A DNA stretch of 64,000 nucleotides from assembly GCA_040396955.1 (NCBI GenBank), contig JBBAWX010000011.1, positions 39,442 through 103,441 on the forward strand. The letters are read 5' to 3'. The stretch is from UBA965 sp040396955 (GTDB taxonomy: Bacteria > Chloroflexota > Chloroflexia > Chloroflexales > Roseiflexaceae). Positions 7,955 through 14,734 of this stretch are shown here, one piece after another; position 1 is the first letter of the stretch, and the number at the start of each line of letters is the position of its first letter. The notes beneath the pieces are model-generated. The model did not search any database and was not told the origin of the DNA. It saw only the letters and a program-made list of their open reading frames with translations. Both the position numbers and the translations under genes were made by a program.

Positions 7955-8272
7955 GTGCATCGTGAGCAGACCGAAATCGCTGTAGCGACCATCATGCAAC
8001 GTATCAGCGTTGCGGTTGCGCACGTGCCAGGAGTCGTATTGGCGGCACCGCCCTACCATGCGCCACATGGTGCTCAGGTTGGGCATGGAGTCACCCTCTA
8101 CGACCACGGTGATCAGCGTGTGATAACCTGTTATGTGGTATTCCAGCCCGCAACGGTGCGGTCGGTGGCTGAGCATTGTCAGCTCATTCAGGCCCTAGTC
8201 CAACTCATCGTGCGGAGGATGACACAGCGCAATGCAACTATCAACATTGTCGTCACCGACCTATCACCATAA
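7955..8272 (+). CDS. Asp23/Gls24-like small protein upstream of nusB
   Basis: A 105-residue protein whose core (AVATIMQRISVAVAHVPGV followed by alternating short strands) resembles the Asp23/Gls24 (DUF322) family, small cytosolic proteins linked to envelope stress that often sit directly before nusB. The resemblance is modest and rests on pattern plus position. The start is chosen as GTG 7955 because the promoter at 7919-7947 predicts transcription to begin there. An ATG at 7946 overlaps the -10 box. The nusB start lies 7 bases after the stop, so the two are almost certainly co-transcribed. It could instead be an unrelated small alpha/beta protein. Confidence 0.6.
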   Translation: MHREQTEIAVATIMQRISVAVAHVPGVVLAAPPYHAPHGAQVGHGVTLYDHGDQRVITCYVVFQPATVRSVAEHCQLIQALVQLIVRRMTQRNATINIVVTDLSP

Positions 8273-8279
8273 GGATCGC

Positions 8280-8765
8280 ATGCCTCGCCCATCCCGGCTT
8301 AAGCCACGGACACATGCTGTACGCATGCTGTACGAACTTCTCCAGACGGATCACGATGTCGCATCAGTGATGGAGCGGCACATTGCCCAGCCCGTTGTCA
8401 ACGAACAAGACGAAGCGGTCACACCCGTGGCACTTGCTGAGTCGCAACAGGCCTTCATCCGTACGTTGCTTCAACTTTCACTCAACCAGCGACTCAACCA
8501 TGATGCCCTTATCATGGAGCTGGCCCCGAACGTCCCCATCGATGCAATGCCACTTTTGCAACGTGCTGTGTTGTACGTTGCCATGAGTGAGCTTCGCTAT
8601 ATGACTGCAGAGCAAGGCCGTGGCGACACTGGCGTCGTCGTAAATGCGGCAGTTGAAATTGCTCGGGCATATGTGGGCGATACGGCAGCACGGTTTGTCA
8701 ACGGCGTGCTTGCTTCGGTCACATTGCGTTTTCCAGATTCCCGTGAAAACGCCTCAGATTTGTAG
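8280..8765 (+). CDS. nusB: Transcription antitermination factor NusB
   Basis: NusB with S10 (NusE) binds the boxA RNA of rRNA leaders and promotes antitermination. The 161-residue helical protein shows the N-terminal TRAVRMLYELLQ-like segment after an Arg-rich start, and the conserved C-terminal pattern VVVNAAVEIARAY followed by ARFVNGVLASV. The ATG at 8280 has AAGGATC immediately upstream. It is co-transcribed with the Asp23-like gene before it. acpP follows after 84 bases with its own strong ribosome-binding site. Length and motifs fit the family. Confidence 0.92.
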   Translation: MPRPSRLKPRTHAVRMLYELLQTDHDVASVMERHIAQPVVNEQDEAVTPVALAESQQAFIRTLLQLSLNQRLNHDALIMELAPNVPIDAMPLLQRAVLYVAMSELRYMTAEQGRGDTGVVVNAAVEIARAYVGDTAARFVNGVLASVTLRFPDSRENASDL

Positions 8766-8849
8766 CCAACGAGGCTCGCTTCGTGGTGAATAAACATGTG
8801 TACAACGACGCATACACCGTGCGTCATGGTTGCGAAAGGAGCATGGTAC

Positions 8850-9086
8850 ATGCCATCTGCAGATGTTGAGGCACGCCTCAAAAGCATCATTGCCGACAAG
8901 TTGGTTGTTGATGTCAACGACATCAAAGAAGAATCCCACTTTGCCAATGACCTCAAAGCGGATTCACTCGGCTTGGTCGAGCTCATCATGGCCATCGAGG
9001 AAGAGTTCAACATCGAAATTCCCGATGAAGATGCCGAAAAGATCTTGACCTACGGCGACGCGCTGAAGTACGTCGACAACAAGTAG
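8850..9086 (+). CDS. acpP: Acyl carrier protein
   Basis: ACP carries growing acyl chains in fatty acid synthesis on a 4'-phosphopantetheine arm. The 78-residue acidic protein has the attachment Ser in ADSLGLVELIM, followed by the helix III region FNIEIPDEDAEKI. The residue after the Ser-Leu pair is Gly where Asp is usual (DSLD), a tolerated variant. The ATG at 8850 is preceded by AAAGGAG with an 8-base spacer. A strong terminator follows. No other fatty acid genes are adjacent. Confidence 0.95.
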   Translation: MPSADVEARLKSIIADKLVVDVNDIKEESHFANDLKADSLGLVELIMAIEEEFNIEIPDEDAEKILTYGDALKYVDNK

Positions 9087-9100
9087 TCAGGCCTTGTTCA

Positions 9101-9143
9101 GCTCCCAGGTGTGGCTCCGGCCTACCCTGGGAGCCTCTTTTTG
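9101..9143 (+). terminator. Intrinsic terminator of acpP
   Basis: GCTCCCAGG (9101-9109) pairs with CCTGGGAGC (9126-9134), followed by CTCTTTTTG. It lies 14 bases after the acpP stop. Confidence 0.85.
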
Positions 9144-9249
9144 GGCATATCCAGCCACAGCAGCTCCTGCTACATGGTGTACAATGATGCAGGTGCCGGA
9201 CAATGCGGTGGCGCGTGTGCAACACGCCACATGGTGAAATGAGGATGGT

Positions 9250-10236
9250 ATGAATTTCCTCGGGATTGGACCCGGAGAATTTTTCTTCATATTAATTGTG
9301 GCCTTACTCGTCGTCGGGCCAGAGCGGTTGCCGGATTTTGCTCGTAGTATTGGCCGCAATATTGTGCGACTCCGCAACTGGATGAACACCTCCCCCGATG
9401 CCCAACTCTTCGTCCAAGTACAACGCGAGTTGCAAGGTGAAATCGCAGATATTCGTGCGACGCTCCGCCAAGAAATGCAAATCGTGCGTGCAGAGGTTGA
9501 AAGTGTGCGCGGTGACCTCAATACCGCCTCGCGCACCGTCGATACATCACTCCAAAGCGCCGCGACCGCAGCCAATATTGCCCCACCTCGACCTGCAAGC
9601 ATCCCGTCAGCGGCCACACCCAACAACACGCCTATGACCGACACGGCACCGGTCAATCCACCACCACCGACACCAGCTGCCGTGGCGGCCACGATTGCGG
9701 CCACCCAGACCACCGCTACGGTCAATGACACCACGCAGACACCGCCTGCCACCAGTGATGTCACCACGCCAATGACGATTGAAGCCATCACAGAAGCTCC
9801 GTTGAGCAATGGGGTGGTAGCTCGCAGTCGCAAACCGAACTGGGCCAACCCGACTACGGCGACGACTGACGAGAACACATCCGATGTTCCGGTTGATGTT
9901 GACCAGCTCCACCAAACACTCCAACACGAACGCCAACAATTTAGTGCCGAAATTGCCACTCTGCGCCAAGAAATTCAACAAATAAAACAACTCGGTGCCA
10001 CGGCGTCGGCGACTGTTAGTCATGATGCCTTCACGATGATGCGCATCGAGGTCGAGCAACTCAGCCGCGATCTCAAAGCCACCCGTAGCGAACTCCAGAA
10101 AGCCCAGCAACCAGCCACCGGGTCGGTGTCACACGATGCCTTCATGATGATGAAAATTGAAGTCGGTCGCCTGACACAACGCATCGATGAGCTCAATCAA
10201 CAACTCACCAACCGTCAGCAGAACTCGGAGTCGTAG
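9250..10236 (+). CDS. tatA: Twin-arginine translocase subunit TatA/TatB with a long C-terminal extension
   Basis: TatA/TatB proteins form the channel or receptor of the Sec-independent pathway that exports folded proteins. Residues 1-40 match the family: a short N-terminal membrane helix, the GPERLPDFAR hinge and an amphipathic helix. Unlike the usual 60-150 residues, this one has 328. A helical segment (about 45-100) is followed by a Pro/Thr/Ala-rich linker (about 110-215) and a helical tail. The tail contains two copies of the motif SHDAFxMMxIEV, near residues 257 and 293. tatC starts 2 bases after the stop. TatA cannot be separated from TatB by sequence alone. Confidence 0.88.
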   Translation: MNFLGIGPGEFFFILIVALLVVGPERLPDFARSIGRNIVRLRNWMNTSPDAQLFVQVQRELQGEIADIRATLRQEMQIVRAEVESVRGDLNTASRTVDTSLQSAATAANIAPPRPASIPSAATPNNTPMTDTAPVNPPPPTPAAVAATIAATQTTATVNDTTQTPPATSDVTTPMTIEAITEAPLSNGVVARSRKPNWANPTTATTDENTSDVPVDVDQLHQTLQHERQQFSAEIATLRQEIQQIKQLGATASATVSHDAFTMMRIEVEQLSRDLKATRSELQKAQQPATGSVSHDAFMMMKIEVGRLTQRIDELNQQLTNRQQNSES

Positions 10237-10238
10237 GC

Positions 10239-11159
10239 ATGGATACGTCACAGTTGATTCTGGTTGTCAGCCTTTTGGCACTCCTCATCTTGTTGCCCCT
10301 CATGGTGCTTGGGCTCGTGCACTGGCTCATCCCTGCCGAAGACCCCGAGGAAGCTTTTTTCACTGACGATGCAACGGGTGGATCTGCACCAGAGACCTTG
10401 CAGGATTTTTGGAGTGCCCTCGCACCGCATCTCATTGAGCTCCGTGACCGTCTCGTCAAAGCCGCAGTGGCCGTGTGTATTGGCACCTCCATCGGCTTTT
10501 ATATCGTCAATAGCCCCAATTTGCTAGGCAGCCCGCTCCCCGATTTCATGGTGCGACAGCTCGCACCTGCCGGCACAACGCTCCAAGCGGTCGGTGTGGG
10601 TGAAGTCTTTTTGGGGTATATGCGTATTGCGCTCGTGGTCGGCATCGTCATCGCCATGCCGGTGGTCATCTACCAGCTCGTCGCCTTCTTTTCACCGGGC
10701 CTGCTCAACCGCGAAAAGCGCATCTTGTATGTGGCACTCCCAATCGTCACTGAGCTCTTTTTGGCCGGGATTGCCTTCGGTTGGTTTTTTACTGTGCCAG
10801 CAGCCTTGCAATTTTTGCTCGGCTACGGCCAAACCACCAACATCAGCACAGTACCCACCTCTGACAGCTTTTTTGGCACCGTGGCAACGTTGTTGCTCTG
10901 GAATGGCGTCATCTTTCAACTCCCCGCCATCATGTACCTCTTAGCCCGACTCAACATCGTCAAAACACAGATGCTCACCTCTACACGCCGCTATGCGGTC
11001 GTCGTCATCACCATCATTGCTGCCCTCATTACACCTACCGGTGACCCCTACAACCTACTCCTGCTTGCAGTACCCATGTACATGCTGTATGAGCTCGGCA
11101 TCCTGCTGACAAAACTTGTCCCCCAAGTGCCCGATCCACTCCCAGAATCACCGGCCTGA
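10239..11159 (+). CDS. tatC: Sec-independent protein translocase TatC
   Basis: TatC is the multispanning receptor that binds twin-arginine signal peptides. The 306-residue protein has the family signature LAPHLIELRDRL near residue 65, before the canonical first membrane span, then five more spans and the conserved EKRILYVALP and TPTGDPYNLLLLAVPMYMLYE regions. It carries about 60 extra N-terminal residues with an additional hydrophobic segment (residues 5-30, LILVVSLLALLILLPLM) and an acidic stretch, making seven predicted spans rather than six. It is the second gene of a tatA-tatC operon. A hairpin follows 20 bases after the stop. Confidence 0.93.
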   Translation: MDTSQLILVVSLLALLILLPLMVLGLVHWLIPAEDPEEAFFTDDATGGSAPETLQDFWSALAPHLIELRDRLVKAAVAVCIGTSIGFYIVNSPNLLGSPLPDFMVRQLAPAGTTLQAVGVGEVFLGYMRIALVVGIVIAMPVVIYQLVAFFSPGLLNREKRILYVALPIVTELFLAGIAFGWFFTVPAALQFLLGYGQTTNISTVPTSDSFFGTVATLLLWNGVIFQLPAIMYLLARLNIVKTQMLTSTRRYAVVVITIIAALITPTGDPYNLLLLAVPMYMLYELGILLTKLVPQVPDPLPESPA

Positions 11160-11178
11160 TGTGTGTTCGTACCCGGCC

Positions 11179-11205
11179 AACCCCGTGCACCACTCGCACG
11201 GGGTT
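11179..11205 (+). terminator. Hairpin after tatC
   Basis: A perfect 10-bp inverted repeat (AACCCCGTGC / GCACGGGGTT, 7-base loop) lies between tatC and the methyltransferase gene. The T run is weak, so termination may be partial. Confidence 0.5.
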
Positions 11206-11265
11206 GATCTCTGGCGCATTCCGATCAATAATTTGATCGCACATCGCCTCAGGGAGTATCGCGGC

Positions 11266-12163
11266 ATGCCCGTACAACACGCTGAATTAAAACCATTTTT
11301 GAAGTGGGCGGGTGGCAAACGCCAACTCCTGCCACACATCCGATCAGTGTTGGCCACGTGCCCGGCACTCAACTCAACTCAACTCAACTCAACTCAACTC
11401 AACTCAACTCAACTCAACTCAACTCAACTATATAGAGCCCTTTGTGGGGGCGGGAGCGGTCTTCTTTGATCTGCGGCCACGGCGTGCCATCATCGGTGAT
11501 ACGAATGCCCTGCTTATTGAGGCCTATTGCTGTATACGCGACCACATCGAAGCGCTCATCAGCGAGTTACGCGTCCACGAAGCACAACACGACCAGGCAT
11601 ATTACTACTACGTTCGTGCACAAGACCGCCAAAGTGACTACCCACAGCGCTCTCCGGTGGCACGCGCAGCGCGACTCATTTACCTCAACAAAAGTTGTTA
11701 CAACGGGCTCTACCGTGTGAACCGGCAGGGTTACTTCAACGTTCCCGTTGGACGCAACCACAACCCGCTCATCTGCGATGAGGGTGGTCTACGCAACATA
11801 CACGCCTACTTGGCACAGACACCGGGCATTGAGATTCGGCATGGAGATTACACGCAAGCCACTGCGCATGCGCGCCCCGGCGACGTGGTGTATTTCGATC
11901 CCCCCTACCACAGTGAGCGCGGCAATAACTTTACGAGTTATCAGGTTGATGCATTTGGCAATCACGAGCAAGCGCTCCTTGCGGCGGAATTTACGGAGCT
12001 AAGCCGGCGTGGAGTCTATTGTCTGCTTAGTAACGCAGATACCCACCTCGTGCGGTCGTTGTACGCAGGCTTTGCGCAGATGACGATTCCCGCCAAGCGC
12101 TTCATCAACTCCAAGAGCGATGCCCGTGGGGCCGTCAACGAAGTCCTCGTGTGGAACTGGTGA
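11266..12163 (+). CDS. DNA adenine methyltransferase (Dam/D12 class), out of frame at a repeat tract
   Basis: A class D12 N6-adenine DNA methyltransferase using AdoMet. From ATG 11266 (AGGGAG upstream) the first frame encodes FLKWAGGKRQLLPHI, the N-terminal AdoMet motif of Dam-type enzymes. It then runs through (ACTCA)12 and stops at 11467-11469. The rest of the enzyme continues in another frame: EPFVGAGAVFFDL (motif I), VVYFDPPY (catalytic motif IV) and a C-terminal part ending at 12163. As sequenced the enzyme is split, so it is OFF. One extra unit or two fewer would give an intact 300-residue protein. A GTG at 11312 in the second frame lacks a ribosome-binding site and the AdoMet motif. 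The target sequence is unknown. A nuclease gene follows. Confidence 0.9.
11367..11429 (+). repeat. Pentanucleotide repeat tract (ACTCA)12 plus ACT
   Basis: Twelve perfect head-to-tail copies of ACTCA are followed by a partial copy, inside the methyltransferase coding region. All three frames are free of stops and encode the same cyclic peptide (Asn-Ser-Thr-Gln-Leu). The unit length is not a multiple of three, so unit gain or loss changes the downstream frame. This is the hallmark of a slipped-strand phase-variable locus. Confidence 0.97.
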
Positions 12164-12171
12164 GCGAATTC

Positions 12172-13461
12172 ATGTCAGATTCACACAACGAAACAGCCTG
12201 GCGCATCCTCTTCGAACGCCATCGTATTGCCGAAGAAGTGGCGCACCACGGGAGCTACCGTATTCGCGCTGCCACCATCAAGACGGTACGTGAGCCACGG
12301 CTGATGGCCAAATTTGATGAATCGAGTGCGCTCCCAAGTGTGTTTCGCGAGCATCAACTCAGCATTCTGCCACTCAGTCGCTCCGAATACGTGATTGGCC
12401 CGTTTCATACCTTTCACCAGCTCGAATACATGACCGCATATGCGCCACCGCAAGCGCTACCGGTGCCCCTGCTCGACACCCTCGGTGCTGAGCAGATTAC
12501 GGGCGAACAACAAGCACTATCGGTGCTTTATCATAGCGGTGGCATGCAGACGGTCTGCGAGCATCCACACCCCATCAACACGCGGAATGGACGTAGCGGA
12601 TCAGGAGACTTCACCTTTACGATTGCACAGACGCGACCCGGCGTCCCACCGCATACCGTTCAGGTCCACAATGCGCAAATCGAAATCGACGCCGTCTATG
12701 AAACGAGCGAGGCGGTTTTTTTATGTGAAGCAAAAAATCGCCACCTGCGTGACATCAACCTGCGCCAGCTCTACTACCCATACCGCATGTTGCAATCACT
12801 GACCCGAAAGCCCATCTACCCAGTAACCATCATCTACACCAATGCTACGTTTCATGTGGCCGTCTATGAATTTCACGAGCCCCAACGCTATAATTCACTC
12901 GTCATGCTCCGTCAGCATGCCTTTCGGCTCGATACACATCCACTCGGCTGGCCCGATCTCGAACGCATCCACGCAAGTACGCATGAATGCACCGTCCCAG
13001 CCGACATCCCGTTTCCACAAGCCGATAATTTCGACAAATTGATGCGGCTACTTGAGACGCTCCTACAAAAGCCGGCCGGCATGCAGACCGACGATATTAC
13101 CGAATTTTTGCAGTACGCAGACCGACAGAGTGATTATTACGCCAATGCTGGCCGCTACCTCGGCTTCATCACCAAAGACGCCAGCGGGTTGTATACGCTC
13201 AGCCCGACAGGGGCACACATCATGCGCTTGCCGTGGGCACAACAACGCCAAGCCATGATTGCGGCTATCTTCGCATGTCCGGTATGGCACACGGCCGGGC
13301 GCTGGATGCTCCAGCAACGTGCGGTACCCACAGTGGCGCAGTTGTACGCCATGGTCATGCACCACCCGGCTCTGGCCGCTTACAACGAGACAACGGCGCG
13401 CCGGCGCATGCAGAGCGTGCAGGCGTGGTTGCAGTGGATACACGCACAACTCAGCGGATGA
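12172..13461 (+). CDS. Predicted type II restriction endonuclease, PD-(D/E)XK-like
   Basis: A 429-residue protein beginning 8 bases after the methyltransferase stop. A nuclease-like core is visible around residues 170-190: an Asp in IEIDAVYE, then 12 residues later the Glu and Lys of FLCEAKN, the D-x(n)-ExK arrangement of PD-(D/E)XK enzymes. A glycine/serine turn with SGSGDF lies just before. The N terminus has a FREHQLSILPLSRSEYVIG-type segment that I associate with uncharacterised restriction enzymes. The C-terminal third (about residues 305-425) looks like winged-helix DNA-binding segments. A start at GTG 12151 is also open. Its position makes it the probable restriction partner of the methyltransferase. 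The ribosome-binding site is weak, which suits translational coupling. The specific family is not certain. Confidence 0.65.
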   Translation: MSDSHNETAWRILFERHRIAEEVAHHGSYRIRAATIKTVREPRLMAKFDESSALPSVFREHQLSILPLSRSEYVIGPFHTFHQLEYMTAYAPPQALPVPLLDTLGAEQITGEQQALSVLYHSGGMQTVCEHPHPINTRNGRSGSGDFTFTIAQTRPGVPPHTVQVHNAQIEIDAVYETSEAVFLCEAKNRHLRDINLRQLYYPYRMLQSLTRKPIYPVTIIYTNATFHVAVYEFHEPQRYNSLVMLRQHAFRLDTHPLGWPDLERIHASTHECTVPADIPFPQADNFDKLMRLLETLLQKPAGMQTDDITEFLQYADRQSDYYANAGRYLGFITKDASGLYTLSPTGAHIMRLPWAQQRQAMIAAIFACPVWHTAGRWMLQQRAVPTVAQLYAMVMHHPALAAYNETTARRRMQSVQAWLQWIHAQLSG

Positions 13462-13472
13462 GGGGGGGGAAT

Positions 13473-14708
13473 CTACTGTTGATCGAGGGCGACCACCCAC
13501 GTGGCATCGCCGAAGTTGGTGTTTTTGAGTGAAATCAGCAACGTGGCCGCATTGGGGAGCACACCGCGGTCAACGACCACCGTAGCAGGGACCGTTGTTT
13601 GGGGCTCGACCCGGAGCACGGCGGGGCGTGAGCGTGTTTCGTCGATGGCGTAAATGGTCCCCAAAGTATCGCGGATGCTGACATGCGCATTATCGAGGGG
13701 TAATTCGACCATGAGATTGGGCGTGTTGTTGTTGAGGCTGATGTCGATGCGAATTTCACCGTTGCAGGCACTGACCTGATGGAGGGTGAGCAACATATCG
13801 GCTTGTTCACCGACTTGACCACTCTGCCAACTGCCATCACGTTGGCGCACCCGCACCACGGTCTGGGCATCTTGCCACAGGCACTGCGACGTGGTAGCAC
13901 TTGGCTGAGGGACCGCCACCGCAGGCAATGAGGTGGCGTTCATGGCTGGCAGGGTGACCAGTTGTGTGCCCCGAGTAGTCAAGACAAAAAGCAACGCCAC
14001 CGTCAGCAACAGCACACTCACACCAATCAGCGCCTGCCCGGTCCATGTGCGTAGCAACTGCGTGGTAATTGGGCGCACCGGTGCTGGTGGGAGCGACGGA
14101 GGCGGCTGATCGGCGAGCACCAGGGATTCAATTTCGTCCCAGCGCACACAATTAAGCAGGGGGGGAATGCGTTGAAGCTCGTCTTCGTGCCATTGCATGT
14201 CGGCCGAATGCTCGGTAAACAAAAAGAGTGGCAACTCGTCGAGGCCGACCACTTGGACTTTCCAGTCGGTATTGATTTGTGAGCCCGGATGAAGGCTTGG
14301 GGCAATGGCCACCACCCGACGCACCGAACGGGTCTCCACACTGCGGTGGCCCACGATGGTCGATTTATGGTCGTTGAGGAAGTTGCTCAAGGCATAATAG
14401 TACGAAATCACTTGATTGTACGGGTTTTTTCGGCCCGGGTTAATGCGTTTGCGCTCTTTGTTTGCGTTTTCGACGAACCACGGACCATTGACGTCGCCGA
14501 TGACGAGGCCATCACAGTGTTTTAGTTCGACGACAAAGAACCCCTCACGTTTGAGCACCACCAAATCAATGGTCCGTCCACCCACCGAAAAATTGGCAAT
14601 GATGATGTAGAGGCCGTCAAGGCGTGCCAGGCTTGTCGCCAGCTGCGTCAGCGCCCGGCGTTCGTTGTGATTCTCTGGTTTTTCGCCTATCCATACCTGT
14701 ACTGCCAT
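13473..14708 (-). CDS. NERD-domain protein with a membrane anchor
   Basis: A 411-residue protein. Residues 10-140 match the nuclease-related domain (NERD): an IIIANFSVGGRTIDLVVL strand pair with Asp, then GFFVVELKHCDG where Glu-x-Lys completes a PD-(D/E)XK-like site. A single hydrophobic segment (about 227-247, ALIGVSVLLLTVALLFVL) is followed by a Ser/Thr-rich linker. The C-terminal beta domain (about 310-405) resembles DUF4352-like ligand-binding sandwiches. The nuclease-like domain would be cytoplasmic and the beta domain extracellular. It is convergent with the restriction gene (11 bases between stops) and lies upstream of no other gene on its strand except uvrB, which is transcribed towards it. 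Function is unknown. Confidence 0.75.
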   Translation of the reverse strand: MAVQVWIGEKPENHNERRALTQLATSLARLDGLYIIIANFSVGGRTIDLVVLKREGFFVVELKHCDGLVIGDVNGPWFVENANKERKRINPGRKNPYNQVISYYYALSNFLNDHKSTIVGHRSVETRSVRRVVAIAPSLHPGSQINTDWKVQVVGLDELPLFLFTEHSADMQWHEDELQRIPPLLNCVRWDEIESLVLADQPPPSLPPAPVRPITTQLLRTWTGQALIGVSVLLLTVALLFVLTTRGTQLVTLPAMNATSLPAVAVPQPSATTSQCLWQDAQTVVRVRQRDGSWQSGQVGEQADMLLTLHQVSACNGEIRIDISLNNNTPNLMVELPLDNAHVSIRDTLGTIYAIDETRSRPAVLRVEPQTTVPATVVVDRGVLPNAATLLISLKNTNFGDATWVVALDQQ

Positions 14709-14734
14709 GACGTGGTCATTGCCCTCTCAGATGA

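Noticed and set aside
11367..11429. CRISPR or satellite-type array
   Set aside because: The unit is five bases, without spacers, and lies inside a coding region.
11312..12163. GTG at 11312 as an alternative start giving an uninterrupted methyltransferase
   Set aside because: No ribosome-binding site, and the product would lack the KWAGGK AdoMet motif and start with about 20 residues unlike the family. The frame shift at the repeats explains the data better.
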